64,000 nucleotides of DNA from Arenibacter sp040216555 (GCA_040216555.1 JAVJOW010000014.1:62001-126000); one strand, 5' to 3'. Positions 14,553-24,640 are shown, counted from the first letter of the stretch. Numbers and translations are program-made. Notes: generated by a model from the sequence alone, not told the origin.

Positions 14553-16988
14553 ATGAGAAACGGTCTAAGAGCCTTTTTTATCCATTTTTTTGTAACTGTA
14601 TTTTTCGTAATTGTAGCGCTGGCCTATTTCCATCCCGTACTTCAGGGGAAGGTAATCGAGCAATCGGATATTGTCCAATTTACGGGGATGGCCAAGGAGC
14701 AAAACGATTTCCGGAAGAAGACAGGGGAGGAACCGTATTGGACCAATGGCGCTTTCGGCGGAATGCCTACTTATCAATTAGGGGCCTATTATCCACATGA
14801 TTATGTAAAAAAGTTGGATCGGGTTATCCGGTTTTTACCTAGGCCCGCAGATTATCTTTTTATATATCTTATCGGGTTTTATATTTTGTTATCCTGCCTA
14901 AAGGTGGATTATAAGTTGGCGGTATTGGGTGCACTGGCCTTTGGTTTCTCTACCTATATGATTATTATATTGGGAGTAGGGCACAATGCAAAGGCACATG
15001 CCATTGGCTATATGCCCATGCTCTTGGGGGGAATTATTTTAGTTTTTAGGAAGAGATACCTCTGGGGATTCCTCCTAACGGCTATTGCCATGGCCTTGGA
15101 AGTGGGTGCCAATCATTACCAGATGACCTATTATTTTATGTTATTGGTACTCATTCTCGGGGTTGTTTATCTGGTGGATGCCATTAAGAATAAGCAATTA
15201 AAACATTTTGGTATTTCTGTCGGAATCCTAATATTGGCGGTGTTGCTGGGAATAGCAGCAAATGCCACTAGTTTAATGGCTACTAAGGAATATGCGGATT
15301 GGAGTACAAGAGGAAAATCAGACCTTACCATAACGGCCAACGGAGAGCCCAAAGAAAGTGGTTCCGGTCTGGATCGAGAATATATTACACAATACAGTTA
15401 CGGGATTGTAGAATCCATGAATTTATTTGTTCCAAGACTGTTCGGGGGTTCCGGTGGCGAGGATCTTGGGGCCGATTCCAAAACCTACACCTTTTTGACC
15501 GAGAATGGAATATCCCGGACCAAGGCATTGGATTTCACCAGTTCTTTGCCTCTATACTGGGGAGACCAGCCTATAGTGGCCGCTCCAGCCTATATTGGGG
15601 CCGTGGTTTTTTTTCTCTTTGTTCTAGGGCTATTTTTGGTAAAAGGAAAAGTGAAATGGTGGCTTCTAGGAGGAACTATAATGGCGCTAATTCTTTCATG
15701 GGGTAAAAATTTCGGCCTACTTACGGATGTTATGATCGATTATTTTCCCTTGTACAATAAATTTAGGGCGGTATCATCCATTCAGGTCATTCTGGAACTC
15801 TGTGCTCCTGTTTTGGCTATCCTAGCTTTAGTACAACTTTTTGATTCCAAAGTGGATACTTCCAAGAAACTAAAGGACTTAAAATTAACGATCTTCATTA
15901 CTTTGGGAATTGGCGTGCTTCTTTTTCTAGTTAAAGGAATGTTCAGCTTTACTGGACAGAGCGATGAAACCTATCGTCAGTATTATGGCGATGACATTGT
16001 TTCCTTGATTGTTGCGGATCGCAAGGCGGTTTACAACGCAGATATTTTTAGGTCACTAATCTATGTTATCTTGGCCGGCTTGGTTATATGGTTTTATTTG
16101 AAGAATAAATTGAAGCAAAATTTGGTGATTGTTCTATTGGGGGTACTGGTAGTGTTCGATTTGGTAGGCGTTGCAAAGCGCTATGTAAATGAGGATGATT
16201 TTGTTGCCCAACGCAGAATGCTGGAACCTTTTCAGGAAACTGATATGGACAGACAGATAGCGCAGGACACTACTGTTTTTAGGGTATACGATCCATCAGA
16301 GATAGGAGGGGGAGGCCGTACAGCTTATTTTCATCAGTCCATATGGGGGTATCACGCCGCTAAACCGGCGGGGATCCAGGAATTGTTCGATTTTCACATA
16401 TCCAAGAATAATGTCAGGGTTTTGAGCATGCTCAATGTTAAATATGTGGTACAACAAGATGAAGAGGGCAGGAACTATCCAGCATTAAATCCTGATGCCA
16501 ATGGGAATGCTTGGTTTATTGATGAATTGGTGCCAGTATATAATGCCAATGACGAAATAATGGCATTGAATACCTTGGATGTAAAGCATAAGGCAGTTTT
16601 TAACAAGTCGAAGTTTGAAAATATAAAAGAGCTTAATTTCAAGACAGATTCTACAGCTTCAATAAAATTGGTTGAATACAAACCCAACCATTTAACCTAT
16701 AGTTCCAATAGTGTCAACCCTGGAATTGCCGTATTTTCCGAAATGTACTATCCACATGGTTGGAATGCCTATATAGATGGAAATTTAAAGGAACATTTTG
16801 AAGTGAATTACGTTTTGAGGGCCTTAAAAATACCGGCGGGAAAACATAAAATTGAGTTTAAGTTTGAGCCCAGCCTTATTAAGGTTGGAGGCAATATAAC
16901 TATGGCAAGCTCCATAATCTTGGTCCTGGTATTCTTTTTTGGAATTGGCCATGCTTTTTGGGCCTCTAGGAAAAAACCAACGGCTTAA
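14553..16988 (+). CDS. YfhO family membrane protein (GT-C-like)
   Basis: An 811-residue polytopic protein with about a dozen hydrophobic helices between residues 8 and 550, then a large soluble C-terminal domain and a last helix (SIILVLVFFFGIGHAFW). The first external loop carries the acidic motif EQSDIVQFTGMAKEQNDF and YWTNGAFGGMPTYQ, which is the usual YfhO signature. Gram-positive YfhO takes part in glycosylation of lipoteichoic acid with a lipid-linked sugar donor. In Bacteroidota the acceptor is unknown. Its stop overlaps the next start (TAATG), so it is translationally coupled to the glycosyltransferase. Confidence 0.85.
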   Translation: MRNGLRAFFIHFFVTVFFVIVALAYFHPVLQGKVIEQSDIVQFTGMAKEQNDFRKKTGEEPYWTNGAFGGMPTYQLGAYYPHDYVKKLDRVIRFLPRPADYLFIYLIGFYILLSCLKVDYKLAVLGALAFGFSTYMIIILGVGHNAKAHAIGYMPMLLGGIILVFRKRYLWGFLLTAIAMALEVGANHYQMTYYFMLLVLILGVVYLVDAIKNKQLKHFGISVGILILAVLLGIAANATSLMATKEYADWSTRGKSDLTITANGEPKESGSGLDREYITQYSYGIVESMNLFVPRLFGGSGGEDLGADSKTYTFLTENGISRTKALDFTSSLPLYWGDQPIVAAPAYIGAVVFFLFVLGLFLVKGKVKWWLLGGTIMALILSWGKNFGLLTDVMIDYFPLYNKFRAVSSIQVILELCAPVLAILALVQLFDSKVDTSKKLKDLKLTIFITLGIGVLLFLVKGMFSFTGQSDETYRQYYGDDIVSLIVADRKAVYNADIFRSLIYVILAGLVIWFYLKNKLKQNLVIVLLGVLVVFDLVGVAKRYVNEDDFVAQRRMLEPFQETDMDRQIAQDTTVFRVYDPSEIGGGGRTAYFHQSIWGYHAAKPAGIQELFDFHISKNNVRVLSMLNVKYVVQQDEEGRNYPALNPDANGNAWFIDELVPVYNANDEIMALNTLDVKHKAVFNKSKFENIKELNFKTDSTASIKLVEYKPNHLTYSSNSVNPGIAVFSEMYYPHGWNAYIDGNLKEHFEVNYVLRALKIPAGKHKIEFKFEPSLIKVGGNITMASSIILVLVFFFGIGHAFWASRKKPTA

Positions 16989-18268
16989 TGCAGAAGGTAC
17001 TCATCATCACGTATTATTGGCCTCCGGCAGGTGGACCTGGAGTACAGCGATGGTTGAAATTTGTAAAATACCTTAGGGATTTTGATATAGAACCCATTGT
17101 TTATATTCCGGAAAACCCCAATTATCCCATAGTAGACGAATCTTTAACACAGGAAATACCGGCAGGAATAAAAGTATATAAAAAGCCCATATATGAACCC
17201 TATGGTTTTGCACGAATATTTTCCAAAAAAAAGACCAAAAAGATTAGCGCTGGTATAATCAATTCCAAAAATCAATCTGTTGTAGAAAAAGTGATGTTGT
17301 GGATAAGGGGAAATTTGTTTATTCCCGATGCCAGAAAATTTTGGATAAAACCTTCGGTTGATTTTTTACAGGATGTTATTGCAAAAGAAAAAATCGGGAC
17401 TGTTATAACTACCGGACCCCCACATAGTCTGCATCTTATTGGGCTTGAACTAAAAAAGCGTACCCAAATTAGGTGGGTAACGGACTTTAGGGATCCATGG
17501 ACCTCGATTGGCTATCATAAAAAATTGAAACTGACCAAGGCTTCCCAGGAAAAGCACAAACAGCTGGAGCACCTAGTACTGAATGAAGCCGATAAAATTA
17601 TTGTGACCAGTAATACCACAAGACAGGAGTTTTCCCATATAACCCCAAAACCTATTACTGTTATTACCAATGGGTATGATACCAGCCCGGGCAGTTCGGC
17701 GGCTTTGGATGTTGATTTTACCATTTCCCATATCGGATCCCTGCTTACGGGGAGAAACCCCTTGAATCTTTGGAAAGCGCTATCAGAATTAATTCAGGAA
17801 TACCCCGATTTTAAAAAATGTTTCAAATTGCAATTGGCAGGAGTTATTAGTTCGGATGTTTTGGAAAGTATCTATTTTTATGGTCTCCAATCCTATACCA
17901 AATTACTGGGTTATATTTCGCACGATGAGGCACTCCAATATCAAAGAAAGTCGCAAGTACTGCTATTGGTAGAGATAGATTCTGAAGAGACTCAGGGTAT
18001 TATTCCGGGAAAGGTATTTGAGTATATGGCTTCAAAAAGGCCTATCTTGGGCGTAGGTCCAGCCAATTGGGAGGTAGGCGATCTTGTTGCCGAATCCAAT
18101 ACAGGTAAGACCTATACCTATCCACAGTTAGGTGAATTAAAAAGTACATTGTTGCAATGGTTTCAGGAATATAAAAAAGAGCAATTGACTTTGCCTTTGG
18201 CAGAGGTTGAACAATACCACAGAAGGGAATTAACGGCAAAGTTGTCCAAGTATTTAGCATGGGAATAG
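16988..18268 (+). CDS. glycosyltransferase family 4-like protein
   Basis: This 426-residue GT-B protein starts MQKVLIITYYWPPAGGPGVQ, the glycine-rich acceptor-site loop typical of this flavobacterial group. The middle contains VTDFRDPWTSIGY. The donor-site half (from about residue 240) includes FTISHIGSLLTGRNPLNLW and the nucleotide-sugar loop EETQGIIPGKVFEYMASKRPI with its Glu pair. It should transfer a sugar to a lipid-linked or polysaccharide acceptor on the cytoplasmic side. It overlaps yfhO by 1 nt and the flippase gene by 10 nt, so the three act in one pathway. Donor and acceptor cannot be read from sequence. Confidence 0.85.
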   Translation: MQKVLIITYYWPPAGGPGVQRWLKFVKYLRDFDIEPIVYIPENPNYPIVDESLTQEIPAGIKVYKKPIYEPYGFARIFSKKKTKKISAGIINSKNQSVVEKVMLWIRGNLFIPDARKFWIKPSVDFLQDVIAKEKIGTVITTGPPHSLHLIGLELKKRTQIRWVTDFRDPWTSIGYHKKLKLTKASQEKHKQLEHLVLNEADKIIVTSNTTRQEFSHITPKPITVITNGYDTSPGSSAALDVDFTISHIGSLLTGRNPLNLWKALSELIQEYPDFKKCFKLQLAGVISSDVLESIYFYGLQSYTKLLGYISHDEALQYQRKSQVLLLVEIDSEETQGIIPGKVFEYMASKRPILGVGPANWEVGDLVAESNTGKTYTYPQLGELKSTLLQWFQEYKKEQLTLPLAEVEQYHRRELTAKLSKYLAWE

Positions 18269-19728
18269 TCTTAAAACAATCATTGAACAATACTTTGATT
18301 ACCTATGGTGGCTTTGCTATAGGGGCATTGAACCTGCTTTTTCTATATACACGTTTTTTATCGGACGAATATTTTGGCTTGGTCAATGTAATACTGTCCG
18401 CATCTTCCGTCTTGATGCCGATATTGGCATTTGGGATTCCAAATACTCTGGTCAAATATTATTCAGGATACCAGAAACTTCATGGGAAAGATGGTTTTAT
18501 GACCCTAATGGTTTTCTTGCCGCTAATACTTATTGTACCTATTGGGGCCATTTCCTACCTGGCCAATGAGACCATTGGTGATTTTTTGTCCAAGGAGAAC
18601 CCCATAGTGAAAGGGTATGTATGGCATATTTTTATTATTGGTGTGGCAATGGCCTATTTTGAGGTGTTTTACGCTTGGGCGAAGGTTCAGATGAAGTCGG
18701 TTTTTGGGAATTTCATGAAGGAGGTATTCAGCAGAATAGTGATAACAATATTACTTATGTTGGTTTATTGGGACCTGATATCTGTATCGACGTTTCTCAA
18801 TGCCATGGTGGGGATGTATATCCTTAGAACCCTTATAATGCAGGCCTACGCCTTACGATCACTTCGTTTAAAGTTGGATTTTAATTTTCCGGCGAACACT
18901 CGCGAAATTATTAATTATAGCACCTTGATTATATTGGGTGGATCTGCCGCGATAGTTTTGTTGGAGGTAGACAAGGTAATGATCAATCAATTTATAGAAA
19001 TTAAAAATGTGGCCTATTACAGTGTTGCCGGATATATAGCAACGGTCATTGCCGTTCCGTCCAGGTCCATGCATAATATTACGTATCCCTTAACTGCGGA
19101 AATACTTCATAAAAAGGATATCAAGGCTCTTAAAACATTATATCAAAAGAGCTCGCTTACCTTATTTATAGTTTCTGGGCTTATATTTATTTTGATTGTT
19201 TTAAATCTAAATGACCTGTACAATTTGTTGCCCGAATCTTACCGTGGCGGCTATGTAATTGTTTATATCATTGGATTTGCCAGGGTATATGATGCCCTAT
19301 TGGGCAATAACAATGCTATAATGTACAATTCGGAATTTTATAGGGCGTTGCTCCTTATGGGGGTTGCCTTGGCCATTTTAACCATTTTGTTGAACCTATG
19401 GCTTATTCCAAAATACGGCTTGGACGGTGCGGCCATAGCTAGTTTTATGGCTTTTTTTATTTACAATACCATAAAATTGGGTTTTGTTAAATTAAAATTT
19501 GGTATTCAACCAATTACAAAGGAGACTTTTAAAGTTGTTTTTCTTCTCGTTATACTATCTGCCATTTTTTACTTTGTATCGTTTCCTTTCCATCCATTGG
19601 TGAACATAGCCCTAAGGGGTATGTTGATTCTGATTTGTTATATTTTTGTTTTATATCGCTTCAGAATTTCCGAAGACGTATTTGGTGCCATTTCATTTTA
19701 TTTGGGAAAGTTGGGGATGAAAAAATAG
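18259..19728 (+). CDS. oligosaccharide flippase (Wzx/MATE-like polysaccharide transporter)
   Basis: The 489-residue protein has about 12-14 hydrophobic helices in the even spacing of the polysaccharide transport/MOP superfamily. The first helix segment is TYGGFAIGALNLLFLYTRF and the second half is marked by LLMGVALAILTILLNLWLIP. Charged residues within helices (for example VLLEVDKVMINQF) are common in Wzx proteins. It probably moves an undecaprenyl-linked oligosaccharide across the inner membrane. Its start lies inside the end of the glycosyltransferase gene, a sign of coupling. There is no polymerase or ligase nearby, so the product is unknown. Confidence 0.85.
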   Translation: MGIVLKQSLNNTLITYGGFAIGALNLLFLYTRFLSDEYFGLVNVILSASSVLMPILAFGIPNTLVKYYSGYQKLHGKDGFMTLMVFLPLILIVPIGAISYLANETIGDFLSKENPIVKGYVWHIFIIGVAMAYFEVFYAWAKVQMKSVFGNFMKEVFSRIVITILLMLVYWDLISVSTFLNAMVGMYILRTLIMQAYALRSLRLKLDFNFPANTREIINYSTLIILGGSAAIVLLEVDKVMINQFIEIKNVAYYSVAGYIATVIAVPSRSMHNITYPLTAEILHKKDIKALKTLYQKSSLTLFIVSGLIFILIVLNLNDLYNLLPESYRGGYVIVYIIGFARVYDALLGNNNAIMYNSEFYRALLLMGVALAILTILLNLWLIPKYGLDGAAIASFMAFFIYNTIKLGFVKLKFGIQPITKETFKVVFLLVILSAIFYFVSFPFHPLVNIALRGMLILICYIFVLYRFRISEDVFGAISFYLGKLGMKK

Positions 19729-19836
19729 GACAAGGTGGATTATCTCTAGGACAGGCCTTACATTCATTAAGCGAAAAGCATTTTTAATATTTCGAAGAAC
19801 GGGTTGGAGCACACCAATCTCACTAAGAAAGTAAAA

Positions 19837-19863
19837 CCCCGCAGGAACGAATTCGCTGCGGGG
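19837..19863 (-). terminator. rho-independent terminator
   Basis: CCCCGCAG (19837-19844) pairs with CTGCGGGG (19856-19863). Read on the minus strand it is followed by TTTTA. It ends the secreted low-complexity protein gene, 30 bp after its stop. Confidence 0.75.
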
Positions 19864-19893
19864 CTAAACAACTAACCAACCTAAAAACTATTT

Positions 19894-21276
19894 TTAATTA
19901 CTTCTGGAACTTCTTCCTCTTGTGGAAGCCGTTGAAACTTTTCTTGCACTACTGGAAGATGCCTTTGCCACCGACCTTTTTGCAGTACTTTTTGACTGTA
20001 CAGTTGGTCGTTTTACAGTAGTATTCCTTACAGATGAACCGCTATTATTTCTACTCGAAGAACTTCTATTTATCGAAGTATTTCTTGGGCTTCTGTTAAC
20101 TTCCTTTTTTACCGTTGTCCTTGTATTTCCAGAAGGTCTGGACACCACTGCTTTGCTCCTTGTTACAGAACTTCCACTGCCATTACTACTCCTCGTAGAG
20201 GTTGTTCTACTTACGGTTCTTTGGACATTCCCCTTATCATTTTGGCGAATCGAAGAACTTCTGGAAACCGATTTGTCATTTCTAGCACTTGGCGAATTGC
20301 TCCTTACCGTGGTGCTTCTCTTAACGGTGCTATTTCCATTATTGCTGCTACGTTGGGTTGTGGTTCTGGAAACATTATTATCTCTACCGTTAACATTGTT
20401 GCTTCTAGATGTTGTACTTCTGGAAACAGTATTGTTCTTTCTGTAACCATCGTTGTTGCTTCTGGATGTAGTGCTTCTGGAAACACTTTTGTTGTTTCTT
20501 ACCCCATCACTTCTACTGGCAACAGAACGGTTGTTGGATCTTAGGTTGTTGTTACTTCTATACCCATTATCCCTAACGGCAACTCTTTTGTCGTTCCTAT
20601 AAATGGTACTTCTTTTATTCTGATGTCCTTTATCGTATTTGTAATGGTGCCCTATTTTAGCATATGCTTTTCTGTGGTTGTTATAATATGGCCTATAATA
20701 GGTATATCTTACTGGTTCGTAATATCTTCTATAAGGGCTGCCAAATACTAAGCCAAAGCCTATGGCAGGTCTTACGAAATAACTGTGGAAAGGGCTGTAG
20801 ATATAATGCCTGTTGTAAACATTAATGTATCCCCTGTGATGGCTGTAAAATCCACGGTTGTTATAATACACATAGAGACCACCGACTCGTGAAACCCTAC
20901 CGCTATTATAGTTGATATCTACATCCCCAATTTGGGATACCCTACCGTAGTAGTCATAGTAGATAGGAACATTCTCAACTTGTATAACAGCACCGTAATC
21001 GTCATACTGAACATAAGGGTTGTAATCGTAACCTGAATTAAAAGTAATATTGGTATGTCCAAAATTTACATTGGCATTAACACCATCTCTATTATCAATA
21101 TAGAAGTCGAACTCTCCATCAGGATAAACTGAAAATGTGATACCATTTTCAACAAAAATAAATGAGTTATTATTTCTATAAGTATTGCTTGTGGCAACCT
21201 TATCTTCTACTGAAGCTGCCTTGGAACCTGAAGTTCCCAATATAAGCGCTGTAAAAAGGAGTATTAAATTTCTCAT
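19894..21276 (-). CDS. secreted Tyr-rich protein with a long Arg/Ser/Asn/Thr low-complexity tail
   Basis: From the ATG at 21276 the 460-residue protein has a signal peptide (MRNLILLFTALILGTSGSKA). An upstream in-frame ATG at 21303 would add nine residues without making a better signal. Residues 30-210 are rich in Tyr, Asn and Gly, with paired strands such as GRVSRVGGLYVYYNNRGFY. From about 225 to the end the sequence is almost only R, S, N, T and K, in imperfect repeats of the type VSRSTTSRSNN. The tail is strongly basic with hardly any acidic residues. I do not recognise a function. A surface or matrix protein that binds acidic polymers is possible. The tail repeats will produce false matches in searches. 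Confidence 0.7.
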   Translation of the reverse strand: MRNLILLFTALILGTSGSKAASVEDKVATSNTYRNNNSFIFVENGITFSVYPDGEFDFYIDNRDGVNANVNFGHTNITFNSGYDYNPYVQYDDYGAVIQVENVPIYYDYYGRVSQIGDVDINYNSGRVSRVGGLYVYYNNRGFYSHHRGYINVYNRHYIYSPFHSYFVRPAIGFGLVFGSPYRRYYEPVRYTYYRPYYNNHRKAYAKIGHHYKYDKGHQNKRSTIYRNDKRVAVRDNGYRSNNNLRSNNRSVASRSDGVRNNKSVSRSTTSRSNNDGYRKNNTVSRSTTSRSNNVNGRDNNVSRTTTQRSSNNGNSTVKRSTTVRSNSPSARNDKSVSRSSSIRQNDKGNVQRTVSRTTSTRSSNGSGSSVTRSKAVVSRPSGNTRTTVKKEVNRSPRNTSINRSSSSRNNSGSSVRNTTVKRPTVQSKSTAKRSVAKASSSSARKVSTASTRGRSSRSN

Positions 21277-21473
21277 GATATAAGGTTTTAATTTTGAATG
21301 CAACTATTTACATTCAATTTGTATATACCAAACAGCATGCCAAAAAATAAAGTATTAATTTAATATATTGTATTTCAGTAACTTATAATTTATTTATTCT
21401 ATTAGTTTGTAAAAGAATCGGTTAAAGGAAAAAGAAATTAGGAGATAAGAGTCATTAGCTAAAAGCCTGAAAT

Positions 21474-21690
21474 CAGTAGTCAGTAGTCAGTAATCAGTAA
21501 ACAGTAAACAGTAATCAGTAAACAGTGGGCAGTGGCCGGTTGGCAGATTTTTGGGAGATGGAGACATCAGTACTGAGACGAGTAGTCAGTATTCAGTAAG
21601 CATGGGCGGTAGGGTAGATTTTTAGGAGATATAAACATCAAACTTCAAAACAGTAACCAGTATACAGTGGGCAGTAAAAAGTATTAAAGG
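21474..21690. repeat. heptamer tandem repeat array with a longer 71-bp period
   Basis: From 21474 to about 21546 the sequence is built of 7-nt units close to AGTAATC (AGTAGTC, AGTAATC, AGTAAAC, AGTGGGC). Further units occur at 21580-21600 and 21649-21685. The segment beginning AGATTTTTGGGAGAT at 21545 recurs as AGATTTTTAGGAGAT at 21616, a 71-bp period. It fills most of the 485-bp gap between the secreted protein start and the uvrA stop, where no gene is visible. Confidence 0.8.
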
Positions 21691-21761
21691 TTTAATGTTC
21701 AAGGTGGATAAGTGGTTCATTTATGGGCTATATAAATCAAACTAGTAGCCAAGGACTACAT

Positions 21762-24545
21762 CTAGCTGGACAGTTTTTCTTTTAAATACTTTGCCGTATA
21801 GGAAGCTTTGTTTTTTACAACATTTTCCGGGGTTCCCTGCACCAATAGTTGTCCTCCCTTATTTCCTCCGTCCGGGCCTAAGTCGATGATGTAATCGGCG
21901 CATTTTACCAAGTCTATATTGTGCTCTATGACAATTATGGAATGTCCTTTGTCAATTAATGCGTCAAACGATTTAAGCAATTTTTTAATATCGTGGAAAT
22001 GGAGACCGGTAGTAGGTTCATCAAAAATAAACAGCGCTTTGTCCTTGGTGTTCCCCTTTACTAAAAATGATGCCAGCTTAATGCGCTGCGCTTCCCCTCC
22101 GGAAAGGGTAGAGGAAGATTGTCCCAAGGTTACATATCCTAGCCCAACATCTTGAAGTGGCTTCAATTTGGTCACGATTTTGGATTGATTGTTTCTGTTA
22201 AAGAAATCTACGGCATCATCAATGGTCATATTAAGGACATTATCTATATTGGCATCTTCGAATTTTACTTCCAATACTTCCTTTTTAAACCTTTTTCCGT
22301 TGCAGGTTTCACATTCTAAGTGCACATCCGCCATGAATTGCATTTCTACCGTAATCTCTCCTTCCCCTTTGCATTTTTCGCATCTGCCACCGTCAACATT
22401 AAAAGAGAAATGTTTGGCCTGATACCCTCTTAATTTGCTTAATTTCTGGTGGGCAAAAAGATTTCGGATATCGTCATAAGCCTTAATGTAGGTAACGGGG
22501 TTAGATCTTGAGGAACGACCAATGGGGTTTTGATCAACGTACTCCACGTGTTTTAGGGATTGAAATTTACCCTCCATGGAACTGTACTGCCCAGCTTTCT
22601 CTCCGTATCCACCGAGTTCCTTTAGAATTATAGGGTACAATAGTTTTTTTACCAAAGTACTTTTTCCACTGCCCGATACACCGGTAATGACGGTCAAGAC
22701 GTTCAAAGGAAAAGTAACATCAATATTTTTAAGGTTATTTTCCCGGGCTCCTTTTATTTCTATATAATTTTTAAAAGGCCTTCTTGTTTTTGGTACGGCG
22801 ATTTCCATAGTACCATTTAGGTACGCCGCTGTAAGGGAATTGGATTTAAGGATTTCATCCAAGGTGCCATGGGCAACCACTTCCCCGCCATGCGTGCCGG
22901 CTTCCGGGCCAATATCGATCACCTCGTCCGCTGCTTTCATAATGTCCTCATCGTGTTCCACCACAATTACGGTATTGCCTAAATCGCGTAACGATTTTAG
23001 AACGGTAATCAGGTTCTCGGTATCTTTTGGGTGAAGGCCAATACTGGGTTCGTCCAAGATATACATGGAGCCTACCAAACTACTTCCCAATGAGGTGGCC
23101 AAATTTATTCGTTGACTTTCCCCACCCGACAAGGAATTGGATTTTCTGTTCAATGTTAAATAACTTAGTCCTACATTATGAAGAAACCCCAATCTGCTTT
23201 CTATTTCCCTAAGTAATCTGTTGGCAATTTTCTCGTCGTTGCAACTAAGTTTTATATCCTTAAAGAAGCCGATAAGATCTTCTATAGGCAATTCCACTAG
23301 GTCGGAAATAGATTTCCCTGAAACCTTTACATAGTCGGTTTCCTTCCGTAAACGCTTTCCCTTACAGGTGCTGCATTTGGTTTTGCCGCGATAACGGGAT
23401 AGCATTACCCTATTCTGAATTTTATAGCTTTTTTCTTCCAGGCCTTCAAAGAATTTATGGATACCGGTAAAATAGCTGTTCCCTTCCCACACAAGTTGCT
23501 TTTGCTCATCGGATAGCTGATACCAGGGTTTATGGATTGGAAAATCGAATTTATAGGCCACATTCACCAATTCATCCCTGTACCAGCCCATACTTTCCCC
23601 TCGCCATGGAAAAATTGCGTTTTCGTATACCGAGAGCGAGGTGTTGGGAATAACCAAGTCTTCATCTATGCCTATGACATCCCCATAGCCCTCACATTTG
23701 GGACAGGCCCCGTAAGGGTTGTTGAAACTGAACAAATGAACATTGGGTTCTAGGAACTGAAGACCGTCCAATTCAAATTTATTACTAAAATGGGTATTTT
23801 GGCCAGTTGTTAGATCCTGGACAATACATTCTCCCTTGCCTTCAAAAAAGGCAGTATCAATGGCATTGCCCAATCTATTGAAGAAGTCCTCGTCGTTTTT
23901 ATATATAATTCGATCTACCACCAGTTCAAATTCCCGACCTATATCCTTTAGGTCCTCATCTATCCTAGTAACTTCTCCATTGTATAATATTCTTGCAAAT
24001 CCCTGCTTGGAAAATAATTGAAGTGATTTATAGGGGTCTCTTTCGGCACTAATTTTAATAGGGGCAAGCAAAAGTAATTTTGTGCCTTCTTCAAAGATTT
24101 TAATATGTTCCACTACGTCCGAGACAGTATGCTTTTTAACCTCACTGCCCGATATTGGGGAAAAGGTTCTGCCAATACGCGCGAACATTAATTTTAAATA
24201 GTCATAGATTTCAGTGGTGGTTCCCACGGTAGATCGGGGATTTGTAGAATTCACCTTTTGTTCAATGGCGATGGCGGGAGCTATACCTTTAATATAATCC
24301 ACTTTGGGCTTGTCCAATTTTCCTAAAAACTGTCTAGCATAGGAGGAAAGACTTTCAACATATCTTCTTTGTCCTTCGGCATAAAGGGTATCGAAGGCCA
24401 AACTGGATTTACCCGATCCGGACAAGCCTGTAATGACCACTAATTTATTGCGTGGTATTACAACGTCTATATTCTTTAAATTATGGAGCTTTGCCCCTTT
24501 AATTATAATATTATGCTTGGGATTAACGTCTGTTATAGTGGTCAT
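21762..24545 (-). CDS. uvrA: excinuclease ABC subunit A
   Basis: The 927-residue protein is a full-length UvrA, the damage-sensing ATPase of nucleotide excision repair. It has two ABC ATPase modules: Walker A GLSGSGKSS at 40-48 and GVSGSGKST near 625, with two LSGGE signature motifs (NSLSGGESQRINLA and STLSGGEAQRIKLA). The zinc modules are present as CPKCEGYGD near 280 with CSTCKGKR near 390, and CEKCKGEGE near 724 with CETCNGKR near 745. The insertion after MFARIGRTFSP lacks the cysteine pair found there in some other UvrA proteins. A -7 element (TATCTTTG, minus strand, 24563-24570) gives a short leader. Bacteroidota often carry several UvrA paralogues, so this may not be the only one. Confidence 0.95.
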   Translation of the reverse strand: MTTITDVNPKHNIIIKGAKLHNLKNIDVVIPRNKLVVITGLSGSGKSSLAFDTLYAEGQRRYVESLSSYARQFLGKLDKPKVDYIKGIAPAIAIEQKVNSTNPRSTVGTTTEIYDYLKLMFARIGRTFSPISGSEVKKHTVSDVVEHIKIFEEGTKLLLLAPIKISAERDPYKSLQLFSKQGFARILYNGEVTRIDEDLKDIGREFELVVDRIIYKNDEDFFNRLGNAIDTAFFEGKGECIVQDLTTGQNTHFSNKFELDGLQFLEPNVHLFSFNNPYGACPKCEGYGDVIGIDEDLVIPNTSLSVYENAIFPWRGESMGWYRDELVNVAYKFDFPIHKPWYQLSDEQKQLVWEGNSYFTGIHKFFEGLEEKSYKIQNRVMLSRYRGKTKCSTCKGKRLRKETDYVKVSGKSISDLVELPIEDLIGFFKDIKLSCNDEKIANRLLREIESRLGFLHNVGLSYLTLNRKSNSLSGGESQRINLATSLGSSLVGSMYILDEPSIGLHPKDTENLITVLKSLRDLGNTVIVVEHDEDIMKAADEVIDIGPEAGTHGGEVVAHGTLDEILKSNSLTAAYLNGTMEIAVPKTRRPFKNYIEIKGARENNLKNIDVTFPLNVLTVITGVSGSGKSTLVKKLLYPIILKELGGYGEKAGQYSSMEGKFQSLKHVEYVDQNPIGRSSRSNPVTYIKAYDDIRNLFAHQKLSKLRGYQAKHFSFNVDGGRCEKCKGEGEITVEMQFMADVHLECETCNGKRFKKEVLEVKFEDANIDNVLNMTIDDAVDFFNRNNQSKIVTKLKPLQDVGLGYVTLGQSSSTLSGGEAQRIKLASFLVKGNTKDKALFIFDEPTTGLHFHDIKKLLKSFDALIDKGHSIIVIEHNIDLVKCADYIIDLGPDGGNKGGQLLVQGTPENVVKNKASYTAKYLKEKLSS

Positions 24546-24562
24546 GCTCGTATTTAAGTTTG

Positions 24563-24570
24563 CAAAGATA
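24563..24570 (-). promoter_or_regulatory. -7 element (TATCTTTG) of uvrA
   Basis: TATCTTTG on the minus strand matches TAnnTTTG and predicts a transcript start about 12 nt before the uvrA ATG. No -33 TTG at the right distance was seen. Confidence 0.4.
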
Positions 24571-24640
24571 CGATATGTGAGTTTTATTCGCTAGTAGCCT
24601 TTGTTCAACAACTAAATTATATTCATTGAAGGAAAGTAGT

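Noticed and set aside
19922..20544. Long Leu-rich plus-strand ORFs of 174 and 107 codons opposite the secreted protein
   Set aside because: They are antisense to the Arg/Ser repeat tail, whose codons read as Leu and Val on the other strand.
21474..21546. The heptamer repeats considered as a CRISPR array
   Set aside because: The units are contiguous 7-mers without unique spacers and no cas gene is in the window.
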